Of a stretch of 64,000 nt of DNA, positions 46,192 through 57,544 are shown piece by piece (the stretch's first letter is position 1; each line of letters starts with the position of its first letter). The notes beneath the pieces were generated by a model. It made no database searches and was not told where the DNA came from. It was given only the letters and a program-made list of their open reading frames with translations. Source of the stretch: Anaeramoeba flamelloides (lineage: Eukaryota > Metamonada > Anaeramoebidae); NCBI GenBank assembly GCA_027625915.1, contig JANTQA010000032.1, forward strand, positions 6,820,001 through 6,884,000. Direction: 5' to 3'. The position numbers and the translations under genes are program-made.

Positions 46192-47699
46192 ATATATCCC
46201 TTAGCACCCCAAATAACCTAAAAACATTTCAAACAAAAATTTTAATTTGAAATGTTATCAAAGGATAATAAGGTATAGAATTAATAAACAATTATCTTAG
46301 AAAGTAAATTTTATAATTAAAAATTGTATAGTTACTTAAAATAAAAAAATAACTTTAAAAAAATTTTTCAACATTGGGAATTTTTTTTTGGTTATTGTGA
46401 TGTTATTATTTTTCCAAATTTTGTCAAAATAAATTTTTTTTTTTTTTTGAAAAGTTTGTCTAGACATCAAAAACCTCTTAGTTTTAACATTTAAAACACA
46501 TCATACTTTACTGGAAATTTTTTGGGGGCCCTTTGCACCCCAAAATTGCCTAAAATGCTTAATTAAATAATTAATTCATTATAAAAGTTATTATAACATC
46601 ACATAGAAAATTTGTTTTATCTACTGATTACCATTCAATATCACAATCTATATTAGATTATAAATAATTTAAAAATAAAAAAAAATATAAATTAAATTAG
46701 AAAAAAAAATCAAATTTTTGTTCATTGCAAAATTTTACAATTTTTTGAACAAGATTTTTTTTCAATTTTAAATGATTTGGCCAATAGTTCGAGTCAGATT
46801 AATAATTGATTTTTTTTTTTTATTTTTTTACAATTTTTTATTTTTGACTTTTTAAAATCTAGACATAAAATAAACAATATTGTTGAATTAGAGACCATAT
46901 ATCAGAACTTATTTAACAAGATCTGGATTAATTTATTAAGGAAAAATCGAAATATCGCAAATATATTTTTATTCAAATTTTTACCAATAACAAAATGCAA
47001 TAAAAAAAATTTGGTTTCGGTGATTATTTTATTATATTGTAATAATATTTTAAAGTTATTTTTTATTTTATTTTAAATTTAGGTATAATTATTTTATCGA
47101 TTAAAAAGTAATTTATATTTGTTTTATTCCAATTTAATAAATTGAAATTATTTTACAATTTTTTTTTTTTTTTTTTTTTTTCAATTATTATCTATTGCTT
47201 AAATAAAAGTTTTAGAAAATTAATCATATTAAAAATTTAATTTTGGCCTAAAGAAATGAATTTCATTTTTCTCTTGATTGGATATTTATTGAAATTTTTT
47301 CTAAAAAAAAAATTAAATTTCAAAGTAATTTATTTTTTTATTTATTTTTTTTATCATAAAATTAACAAAATTTTTTGGTGGTTATTATTAATAAATTAAC
47401 GTGTTGAGTTTTGAATTACTATTAATGTAATAAAATTTCTGATTTAAAAAAATAAAATAAAAATAAAAATTCTTAAAAAAAATGTAAAAATGAATAATTA
47501 TTATTTTTTTTTTCAATTTCAAAAAGAAAATCAATAACTTAACTGCTTTATTTTTGAACTATTTTGACTTTTTATTATAATTCAAATCTGGATTAAAGAC
47601 AAATAAGAAAATTATTATATTAGTAGATCAATATCATTTTAAATCTAATTTAAAAAACTTGATGAAATTTAGGCAAATCCGGGGTGCTAAGGGATATAT
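46192..47699 (-). mobile_element. T6 element, second copy in opposite orientation
   Basis: Starts tatcccttagcaccccaaa and ends tccggggtgctaagggatat. Aligns in reverse with 38051-39535 throughout. An internal gccctttgcaccccaaaattg at 46530 repeats the terminal motif in the same direction as the left end. Immediately next to T2 with only a short TA run between. Confidence 0.85.
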
Positions 47700-48218
47700 A
47701 TATATATTAGTCATTGGGTATAAAATTTTCAATACTTTTACTTGTATGAAAGAATAAAATACTAATATATGTTCTGAAACTATTTGAAATTGATTTTGAA
47801 TTCAATTAATTCTGACTTTAGGATCTTATTTTTTTTTTTTTATTTATATTTAATTTAACACTTGAATAAAATCAGTAATATTTAATTATTAATTTTATAG
47901 AAGTGTAATACTTTAGGGATTAAGTTTCTTTATTTATTTTTAATTATTTCAAGTTTTAAAAATATTTACTCATTGCTTTTTGTATTTTCATTCTTTTTTT
48001 TTCCAATATTGGATTATCATAAATTAATAATTACATTATTTGGTCACTTCTATTTATTTTTTTTGAAGACAAATAAAATGGAGCAATTATCATTACAAAT
48101 AACCAAATCAACCTGAGAAAAATATTCATTTAAAAACCCCAGATTATTAATTATAATTTTCCAAAAGATTCATTTTTTATAATTTATTTTCATAAAAAGA
48201 ACATGATCTTTTAGACAT
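47700..48218. other. Spacer, nothing recognised
   Basis: AT-rich. No gene or known repeat. Confidence 0.5.
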
Positions 48219-51200
48219 TAAATTTTGATGTTAATATATATTTTTATACAGTTGAATATGAATAAAGAAATCTAATATTGAAAATTTTTAATCCGTAAAT
48301 GGGTTCATATGAAACAGAATCTTTTGATGTGATCAAAAAAAAAATATTTTTTTCGGGGATTAAATGATAAAAATAAAATTGCAATTTTAGAATCTTTTTT
48401 ATTAAAATATAATATAGATATTTGTTTAATTCAAGAAACAAAAATTACAAAAAACGCCATATTTTATAAATTATTTCTCAATAACTAAAAAATCTTATGG
48501 TGATAAAAATAGAAAAGGTGGTTTACTAATAATTGTAAAAAATATTTTTAAAGATTTTACAAGAGAAATATTAGTTCCAGATCCGGATATAATGGGGATA
48601 CAATTCACAGATTATATTATAATTAATTTATATAAAAGATATGATAGAAATTTAGTTTTTTATAAAAAAAATTAAAAATATTTTACAACAATATCAATTC
48701 CACAAAACCATTATCGGGGGTGATTTTAATTTAAATGAGATTCAAATTAAACAATTTTCACTTTATAATTTTAAAATAATTTCAAATAATAGACCAAGTC
48801 GGAATGAAAACAATTTAGATTATTTCATCACAAATAATAAAATTTTAAAAAAAAAATAAATCAATTTCTATTAAAAAATACAATTAGTGACCATAACGCA
48901 ATATTAAATCAATTTAATATTAATAAAAAATGGGAAATTAAAAAAACATATTGTATAAAAGATGTATTTAATTTTCAAAAAAATTTCAATCTATTTTTTA
49001 AAAATAATAATTATTGAGTAACAGAATCTATCTTCAAAAAGTTTAAAAAACAATTTATAATGAAAGATAGAGTAGTTTTGAATATACCTAAAAATGAATT
49101 AAAATTATTTAGTTTGATTAACAGAGTTTATGATAATAAAGAGTTGATAAAAGAAATTAAAGATAGAAATAATAATAAGTATCGAAAACTAATTGATCAA
49201 ATTAATATGGAATTCGAAAGTAATTATAATTTTTGGAAAAAACTTAGCCGGATAAGAGAATCTTCAAAAAAAATGATTTTAAATAATAATAATTTGGAAA
49301 AATCCTATTTTAATTATGTCAAATCAATAAGTAAAAAACCAAAAAATATATAATAAATTTTATAAAAAATTATTATTTAGATAAAGAAAATTTATTTGAT
49401 TTAGAAATTAAAGAAATATTCTCAGTTGCCAAAATCGAAGAATTAATTAAATATCAGAAAAATAAATCAGTTCAAGATTTTGACAAAATTAAACATTATA
49501 AATCAAGTAAAAATCAAAGTAACGAATTTTATTTAAATTATGAAAATTTTCTAATTACAATTCAAAAAATATTTCTAAATTGGATACAAGATATTTCTCA
49601 AAAAAATATTAATTTTATCAAAAAAAGAAATATATTATTCATTCATAAATCAGGAGATGAGGGGGTCCCACTTAATTATAGACCCATTTCCATAAACAAA
49701 ACACTCCCAAGATTTTTTCTTAAATTATTATATGCTGGGATACAAGATTCTTGGGACATAGTATCAAAAAAAACAATTTGGATTTAAGAAAAAATTAGAT
49801 ACACGGATTGCTGTTTTGAATTTATTATATAAATATAAAAAAATTATACAAAAAAACAAAGAAAAATGAAAATGTATATATAGTTACAATTGATATTCAA
49901 AAATGTTTTGACTCTATTCATCATTCATTGATTTATCACTCAATTAAAAAATTTATCAAAAATGAAATTTTAAAAATGTTTCTACTTGCTTATTACTCAA
50001 AGGAAGGAATAGGTGTTTACCAAGGAGATCCATTATCTCCTCTATTATTTGGTTTTATTTCTCATTTTCTTTTAGAAAAAATCAATTCACTAGCAATACA
50101 CGTACAGATGTTTGCTGATGATTTGATATTAATAATGAAAGGATCAATGATTGAAATAAATTATCAATTACAAAAAATATATAAAATAATAAAAGATTTT
50201 GGAATGAATCCAAATGATGATAAAACAAAAAAAACCCTAATACCAAAAGAAATTTTATATCTTGGTATTTGGTTAGATAAAAAAACTCATCTAAAATTTA
50301 ACTTTGATAAGGTCAATAATAATTTTGAAAAAAATCCTACATATTTTTAAAGAAAGGAATTTTTCTAATGGGTTAAAAATTCAATTCTTTAAAGCCGTTT
50401 TACATAGTCAACTATTATATGGGTTGGAGATATTTGACTTTACAGAATCCGATTTCAAAAAAATTGATATTTGGATTAATAAGAAAATCACAGAATCGCT
50501 TTTAATAAACCCACATTCCCCAAGACTTATCTATAAAACTGAAGCAAAAATTGATTTGGCAAGAATCACAATTTACAAAAGAAAATTCAAATTAATTCAA
50601 AAATTAAAAATTTTGGGATTTGATAAATTAATAAATCTTCTCCCCTTCAGAGAAAAAGAAACAGAAAACATTAATTGGAAAGCTCGAAATTTAAAAAGAA
50701 TTAGAATCTGAACTCGAAGTTTACAGAATTAATCAATTAAAAAATAGTCCAAGTTGGAAAGTACAAAATTATTTGAAAATAATTTTGATACAGGGTAATA
50801 TTAACAAACAGCAAAAAATATTTAAAATGGAAGGGTTCAACTTCTATTCTAAAGTTAAGAAATTATACAAATTATCTTAATAGATATTCTTATTTTATGA
50901 ACAAAAATAAATCACAATTTTGTCAATTGTGTAAAATAAATAAAGATTTGGATATCATTGAAGATTTGGATCATTTTCTCTGGAACTGCCCAGCCTATGA
51001 AAATAATCGGAAAATCTGGATTTCTGAATTAGAAAAAAATAATTTTTCACTTATTTTAAATAATAATAATATTTATAATATTATTAATAAACAAGATTCA
51101 ATATCTTTATTAGCTTTAGTAGATAATAAGAGTATGTTTGAATCTATTATACGATTTCTAAATTCAAGTTTAGGAATTCGGGCAAACAAGAGGAATTCTA

Positions 51201-51438
51201 AACTCCTCCCTTAAATTACAATAAAAAAAAAATAAAAAAATATTTTTTTTAAGAGTAAAAATAATGTAGTTTCTCAGAGAATGATAGATGTTTAAAGTCA
51301 TTTTGAGTTCTGAAAATTTGTTAAGGATCTCACGAAAAAATTCTTGAATAGTATTTTTTTTATGAAAAAAATATTTTTTCAATATGAGATTTCTCATATT
51401 CAATTTTTTAAAAATATATATTAACATCAAAATTTAAT
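48219..51438. mobile_element. T12 inverted-repeat element hosting the long LINE
   Basis: Left arm attaaattttgatgttaata ... gaatatgaataaagaaatct (to about 48290). Right arm has the inverse (agatttctcatattcaattt ... tattaacatcaaaatttaat). About 320 bp without the LINE. Single copy in the window. Confidence 0.72.
48354..51233 (+). mobile_element. Long LINE retrotransposon copy
   Basis: Flanked by AAAAAAATATTTTTTT at 48338-48353 and 51234-51249. Begins within the codons for RGLND, the first conserved motif of the endonuclease, so only the 5' end and any ORF1 are missing. Endonuclease: ICLIQETKI (48415), TIIGGDFNLNE (48710), TISDHNAIL (48885). Reverse transcriptase: NYRPISINKTLPRFFLKLLY (49675), IDIQKCFDSIHHSL, GVYQGDPLSPLLFGFISHFL (50010), QMFADDLILI (50105). 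C-terminal zinc knuckle CQLCKINKDLDIIEDLDHFL then WNCPAY (50921-50998) and GIRANKRNSKLLP, stop, A-rich tail. Several frameshifts and stops break it, but it is the best-preserved copy. APE-type endonuclease with C-terminal knuckle suggests an L1-like non-LTR clade. The exact clade is not assigned. Confidence 0.93.
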
Positions 51439-51912
51439 ATTGAAAAAAATTCTGGTAGCTTTGGTAAGAATGTAAAACGAGATATAACATGCTACAACTT
51501 TGATTAAAGCCTTTTAGAAATGAAAAATCATTACAAATTTGTTTATTTTTTTATAATATATTAGAAAGGGGTATTTTTATCTTTTATTTTAATTGGTTTC
51601 CATCAAAATTTATAATACTTTCAAAATCCACAACACACATATAACAAACTTATCATATGTTTACAAAATAATTTTTTTATTTGGAAAGTAATCATTCAAA
51701 AATTTTCCCAGTTCAAAAATTGGTTACTGCTGAAAGTGGTTCGTAATAATTTTAAAGTGGGTTTACTTTTTAAAAAAGGACAAACTGTTAGATCTTGAAA
51801 ACATTAATTAATTTTGAATAATTATGTCCATATTAAAATAAAAAAAAAAAGAAAATTGTATATTTTGAAATAATAAAACAAAAACAAAAAAAAAAAAAAA
51901 TTTAAGAGAAAA
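51439..51912. other. 3' flank of the 730-residue gene
   Basis: AT-rich, with no recognised repeat. Probably contains the 3' untranslated region of the minus-strand gene. Confidence 0.45.
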
Positions 51913-54105
51913 TTATTTGTTATTTTGATTAAAATTTTGTGTTTGACTTTTTTTAAAAAAATATATGATCGTCTCAAGGATGAAATTCCTTTCAAAGGCA
52001 TTTTTAGTTACTATTAAATGTAAAAGTTTAGATTTTGAATTATTCTCTTGTTTGATAATTTTTAAGACGCGATCATTTTTTGGATGTGGCTCCACATAAT
52101 GGAAGGTTCCAAAAGGTATAAAAACTGTATTTTTTTGCTCTTGTTTGATTCGAAAAGAAAACCCGTTTTTTTCTATTATGAAAAACCCGGGTTCAAAGGG
52201 AATAACTTTTGGAACACAAATATGGACACAAAATAAAACTTTCCCATCATTCCACTTGCTTCTTCTTATATCCTGTGCTCTCTTTTTGCCGTTTAACGTC
52301 TCTTGCTGTATAATTTGTTCTGTTAAAAGAGATTTTTTTTCAGAAAATTTGGGTTGTGAATACGGAGAAAGCACCGACAGGTCTATCCCGCCTGTTTTTT
52401 TGGGCAGTTCCCAGTTTTCCACCACGGGGTTATTCCCAATTAAAGGGTTTTGCCCCTGAGAGGAAAAAAAGATCATTAGGAGGAAAACCAAAATTCTTTT
52501 TTGGTTCGAACTTTCCGTTGAGATTGTGACCCCCGTTAAATTTGAATTTAATATTTTGAAATATTTTGTTTTGTTGCTATCAACAAGAATATGGATTGAG
52601 TTTTTTTTTTTATATTTGGCATGGAAGATTTTGCCGACCCCACTAATTCTGATCACAACTTGATCCTTTTCAAACCACAATTTACCAACCCGAAATAGCC
52701 CGTTGCCAGTGTTATCAACATCGACACTGTGATAAGAAATGCCCACTCTTGCCCATTTTTCACTTAGCAAATGTGCCCTTTCAAAGTGTCTCAGGGATTT
52801 ATTTAAATGGCGCTTAATATTTTTTGAATGTGATTTGATGAATTCTTGATCTACAGTAACATCAAGATCGTTTACGTTTTCATTTTCATTTTCATTTCCA
52901 TTTTCATTTCCTTTATTCATTAAAGATTCTTTTTCTTCTCGTTCTCCCACCTGTTCGCTTTCGCTTCTTCTAGCCCCACTCTCTCTGCCACCTTCACTTT
53001 CGTTTTCAATTTCAACATTTATTTTATTTTTATTATGGATACTAATGTCATTTTTTTCCTTTTCAAGTTCATTTTTCTTTTCCTTTTCATGTTCATTTTG
53101 CATTTTCTTTTTGTTGCCCTTTTCCTTTTGCTTTTCATTTTTAATTCTGTTCGTGCTTGTTAAAGATTTTTGATCCATGCTTTTTTGAAATACCCTTTTT
53201 CTTTGGGTCTTAATTTTGAGATGCGATTTTGTTGTTGCACGTTTGTCGACCTTTGTTATTAAAGGTTTTCGAATATTTTTCCATTCGTCAAAAACATTGA
53301 TTATAAAAAAGGGTTCGACAAAATAATTGCTATAAGGGTTTAAATCATTTTCTTCACTTAAAGTTACCTTTGTGTGCTTGGTTTTGTCAATCTCTAAAAT
53401 TTCATCAATAATTTTTGGAACAATTTTTTCGTTCAGATAGTTTTTTGAAAAATTTGGATAAACCTCAATATACCCTTCCTTTAAAAAGAAATCTAATTGA
53501 GAATATGGAAAATTAATTAAGGCTAATTTTTCTTCAGAGGACGAAGACAAATAATCTGATGAAAATTCTGATGAAAATTCAGTTGGAGTTAATGACGAAT
53601 TGTTATTTACTTGATTTGCCTTTTTCTTATTCTTTTTCTTGTTTTTGTTTTTGTTAATGTTCTTTATGTTTTTCTTTTTTTTAGCGTTAACAGTCTCCTT
53701 TTCCTTTCCATGGTCTCTGTAACTGGGGCTTTCGCTTTCAGAATTACTAAAGCTACCACTTTCCTCTTTTGGTATTATTCGTAAAAGTAAATCAAAATCT
53801 TGTGATGTTAAATGTGGCTCGTCTTCAGAAAAAGAACAACTTGATGAAGATCCACTGTAAGAAAACGACAAACTCCCAGAAGGGGGATTATTTCCTGAGA
53901 TCTCTCGATCCATACTCCTGGACTGTTGCTTGAAGAATTCATACTCTTTATTTTTTTTTTTTCTTTTGTTCTCAAGATCCAATTTTTGTTTTTTTAATTG
54001 CTTCAAATAATTTAATAGTTGCTCCTCATCAAGGTTCGTTGCGTCAACAAAAGTATTGGTTTTGTGTTTTTTATTTTTTCCATTTGACAATTTTTTATTA
54101 TTCAT
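51913..54105 (-). CDS. Hypothetical protein, 730 residues
   Basis: Single exon, first ATG at 54105, stop TAA. I do not recognise the family. Residues 20-70 form a basic coiled coil (EEQLLNYLKQLKKQKLDLEN). Residues 75-190 are Ser/Glu/Lys-rich. A globular part (about 205-285) has SQLDFFLKEGYIEVYPNFS. Residues 300-420 are K, E and N-rich, including a repeated NENGNENENENV encoded by imperfect hexanucleotides. Two compact beta-rich stretches follow: about 440-550 (WARVGISYHSVDVDNTGNGL then FRVGKLWFEKDQVVIRI) and about 630-720 (VLFCVHICVPKVIPFEPGFF, then FSFRIKQEQKNTVFIPFGTF). Each ends in a hydrophobic helix-like segment (KRILVFLLMIFFS; RNFILETIIYFF), compatible with two PH-like domains, which is a low-confidence inference. 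No signal peptide or membrane helix. Codon use is less AT-extreme than the flanks, supporting a real gene. Confidence 0.82.
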   Translation of the reverse strand: MNNKKLSNGKNKKHKTNTFVDATNLDEEQLLNYLKQLKKQKLDLENKRKKKNKEYEFFKQQSRSMDREISGNNPPSGSLSFSYSGSSSSCSFSEDEPHLTSQDFDLLLRIIPKEESGSFSNSESESPSYRDHGKEKETVNAKKKKNIKNINKNKNKKKNKKKANQVNNNSSLTPTEFSSEFSSDYLSSSSEEKLALINFPYSQLDFFLKEGYIEVYPNFSKNYLNEKIVPKIIDEILEIDKTKHTKVTLSEENDLNPYSNYFVEPFFIINVFDEWKNIRKPLITKVDKRATTKSHLKIKTQRKRVFQKSMDQKSLTSTNRIKNEKQKEKGNKKKMQNEHEKEKKNELEKEKNDISIHNKNKINVEIENESEGGRESGARRSESEQVGEREEKESLMNKGNENGNENENENVNDLDVTVDQEFIKSHSKNIKRHLNKSLRHFERAHLLSEKWARVGISYHSVDVDNTGNGLFRVGKLWFEKDQVVIRISGVGKIFHAKYKKKNSIHILVDSNKTKYFKILNSNLTGVTISTESSNQKRILVFLLMIFFSSQGQNPLIGNNPVVENWELPKKTGGIDLSVLSPYSQPKFSEKKSLLTEQIIQQETLNGKKRAQDIRRSKWNDGKVLFCVHICVPKVIPFEPGFFIIEKNGFSFRIKQEQKNTVFIPFGTFHYVEPHPKNDRVLKIIKQENNSKSKLLHLIVTKNAFERNFILETIIYFFKKSQTQNFNQNNK

Positions 54106-54554
54106 CAGTTTGTTGGTTTCTTAACCTTTTAAAGTTGTTATTTTTGATTGAAAATAGAAAAAGAAATCCTAACACATTAAATAAAATACAAAAAATAAGT
54201 TTCTTCTTCTTGGTTATTTGTATAATAGAGGGAAACATTTCGACTTAGTTTTATATTTGTGATCTTTTACTAAATAGAGTTTTCCTAGAAATAAGTTATA
54301 ATTGTTGATCTATCTTTGAAAAATAAGGAAATGAACATAAAGTGAAAATTGTTTTTCCTATTTATTCTTCAAAAACCTGTATCTTGTCTTTTTGTTCAAA
54401 CTTGGGTTATCAAAAAAAAAGAAACCTTAAGAAGGAATTGTACTGTCAAAGCACACTACTTGGAAACATCTCTTGAAATTCGATAAAATTTAAGAAATTT
54501 CAAAAGTGGTATTTGAAATATAATCAGTGATCAAAATAAAGCGTACACAACGAC

Positions 54555-54972
54555 TATAATCCGTGTTTCAAAATATTATCCGTGCTTTTTTTTATTTCTT
54601 GTACCAAGGCAACATCCAATCTACTATCAAATAGTATACCTAAGTTCAAATAAATTCTGAAAGTAAACTCCTTGATATTTGTTATAAAATTTAAATTATA
54701 TCTGCAATTAGTTGAAAATTTCCATAATATTCTCAATTTTTTTGAAATTGTTTGGTTTTTTTTATGATTAAAATTTTCTAAAAAATTAATTCTATTTTTT
54801 GAGATACATTTTGCAATTTGATCCTTTATTTTTAGAATTTCTTTTTAAATAATAGAACTTTAAGTAACCAATACCATATTTTTTAGTGTTTATTATTGGT
54901 TTCTTTGATTAGTTAATGTATTGGTCAACTATAACAAAAAAGTCACGCTTTTTATTTTGAAACACGCATTAT
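54555..54972 (+). mobile_element. T7 element copy
   Basis: Left end ataatccgtgtttcaaaata. Right end tttttattttgaaacacgca, inverse. The interior matches 26832-27235 (accaaggcaacatccaatct, tgcaatttgatcctttattt). Confidence 0.78.
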
Positions 54973-54999
54973 ATTTTTTTGCATGGGTTATTTTGACTT

Positions 55000-55450
55000 C
55001 AGTATTTTTAGTTTTAACTCATTTAATAATTTACCCTTCATCAAAATATTGGGTTATTGGTCGAAATAATAGAAATATCAACACATATACAAGAAATAGG
55101 ATTCTTCAAATAAATTGTAAAAAGGAATACAGAAAATATTGAAAGATTAAAATCTGGTAATTTGTTGATAAAAAAAATGAGGTAAAAGAATCATTTTTTG
55201 AATTTTGATAAAAAAATCATTTAATCTCTGCAATTTTAAAAAATTTGCTGGAAAAATTTTGAAACAAAATCAATTCATAATTTTATCAATTTGAATTAAT
55301 TCAATGATCTAACCTTAAAAGTCAATTTTAATATAAACCAGGTATCTACAGTGTGTCTTCCAATCTTCAAATACCCAAACCAAAAAAAAAGGTTTATATT
55401 TAGTAATAAATTCATTTTAACAAAATGGGTTTTAGTTAAAAATACCAGTT
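55000..55450. mobile_element. T4 element, diverged copy
   Basis: cagtatttttagttttaact at the left and agttaaaaatacca at the right. The interior shares aaaaaatcatttaatctc and aatgatctaaccttaaaagt with 39614-40088. Confidence 0.65.
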
Positions 55451-55650
55451 TTGTTATACCACTTTTGAAATTTCTTAAATTTTATCGAATTTCAAGAGTT
55501 GTTTCCAAGTAGTGTGTTTTGACAGTCCAATTCCTTCTTAAAGTTTCTTTTTTTTTTGATAATCCAAGTTTGAACAAAAAGACAAGATATAGGTTTTTGA
55601 AGAATAAATGGGAAAACAATTTTCACTTTATGTTCATTTCCTTATTTTTC

Positions 55651-57544
55651 TTAAACTTAATTATTTTTTTAAGAAACCGATTGGAAATTATAATCTTTAT
55701 TTGTTTTTTTGTAATTTTTAAATGACATACAGTTTTGTCAATCTTAGTGAACCTAGAAACTTAAATCAAAGAATAATCAAATTAAATATATAATCTACTG
55801 AAAATGTATACTGTTTATATTTCAAATACTAGTGTGTTATGGCAATGGTATGGTTACAGAAAAGTGGTATTAGAGTAGTTTAAAGACAATTCAAAATTTA
55901 ATTTGAAAATTAAAAAAAAAAGAAAATTTTGAAGAAAAAAAAATTAATAAATAAAATGAAAATTAAAAAAAAAAAAAAATTAGTAATAATAGAGAATAAA
56001 ACCTACCAAAAATTACAATTATGGATTATAAATATATTTTAAAATCAATAATTAAGTTTCTGAAAACTAATGAATTTGATTTATTATCTTTTCTTAAAAA
56101 AAACATAACTATTTTTTTCTATGTACAATGTTATTCGAATTATCAAAAATAAACAATTTTAAAAACCTAAATGGATATTAAAGTAAACTCCATTACAAAA
56201 TAATTGACCTGTTAAAAATCAAATTTTAATAATAAATAGTTTTATAAATTTAAACTATGTATTATAATAAAAAAATTTACTATTTTAATGTTCAGTTCTA
56301 TACACTAAAAATATTTCTTTTTCTTCAAAAAATAAAATAAAAAAAAGTAAAAAAAAATAAATAAAAAATTGGGTTATTTATTATGTAATTGAGTTTATTA
56401 TTTATAAGGGTGGGCAATTTTGTATTGTTTGTTACTGATACTTTCAAAAAAATATCTGAAAATATTTATTTCATTTTCTTTTTGATAATTTTTTTACCCT
56501 CGCTTTGAATAAAGCATTTAATTGGTTTAAAAGTTTGGACACGTTTTAAAATTGGTTTGACTTCTAAAAATTCATTACCAATTGAGTTTTTATAAAAGTT
56601 AATTAATAGATTAGAAAGATAAAATTGAACTAAAAATTTTATTAAATTTATTTAAATTTATCAGTATTTTCTGCAAACAAAAAAAAAAAAAAAAAAGTTT
56701 ACTTAAAAAATTAATATTCTTTGAAAAATGATTTGATTTGTGATTTTCCAAACTTACTTGAAAATAAATACTCTAGAAAAAGTTAATCATATTAATGAAT
56801 ACAAATAATAAAATCACGATTACCGTTCAAGATTCGATTATTTTCGAAGGAAATTTCTTCAAAAAAAAAAAAAACAATTAAATATTATCTCCCAACTCAT
56901 AATTAAATTATATCACATTTTTATCCTTGATATTTCGTAATTGATCAGATATTTTTACAAAAAAATATTTTAAAAAAATTATTATCTTACATTTTTTTAA
57001 TGTTTCTTAATATTCCCATCATTCTCCAGGTTACTTTTAGCAATCCAAATATATTTTAAAAAAAAAGTCATATGATTAAAAAAAATAATACCCAAACTTG
57101 TTAAATGATGTTAAATTCAAATTTCTTCAATTAGTCTTTATTTATTTCAAAATTAACCTATTTTTATTTGTATTTGAAAAATAAAATAAAATTCATTTCT
57201 TTTTTTTTTTTTTTCTTTATTAGTTTATTAATCAGCAATTTACATTAATGGGTCAATATTCATATAAGTACTAATATTATTTTTTGGTGCCAGTTACTGG
57301 AAAATTAGAAATCAAAAAAAAAATTCAGTTTTTAACGAAAGGTTCAGTAATCAAAAAAAAAAAAAAAAAAATTGTGCCCAATACATAAAAAATATGTTTC
57401 AAAAAAATAATCATACTTTTTTTGTTCAAGTATAATATTTTAATCATCTCCTCAAGAGTGTTTCTAAGTCAAAACAATTTTAAATACAAAATCCTAGATT
57501 CTTGAAAAAATTTGAATAAATTGAATTTTTACTTTAAAATTTAC
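55651..57544. other. Spacer; possible terminal exon at 56466-56565 (minus)
   Basis: Mostly homopolymer-rich DNA. On the minus strand, 56565-56466 after a tttttag acceptor reads VKPILKRVQTFKPIKCFIQS EGKKIIKKKMK then TAA, with unusually balanced codons. No upstream exon could be located, so it is left uncalled. Confidence 0.4.

Larger units (their letters stand above)
54318..55650. repeat. Inverted repeat, 196-bp arms, upstream of the 730-residue gene
   Basis: Left arm 54318-54513, right arm 55456-55650, about 95 percent identical by eye in inverse orientation (gaaaaataaggaaatgaaca ... caaaagtggtat). The 940-bp interior holds T7 (54555-54972) and a diverged T4 (55000-55450). Either a young foldback transposon or an inverted duplication of the 5' flank of the gene ending at 54105. 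Confidence 0.85.

Noticed and set aside
54921-55725. Short open frames at 54921 and 55519
   Set aside because: They fall in T7/T4 and in the right arm of the inverted repeat; no protein features.
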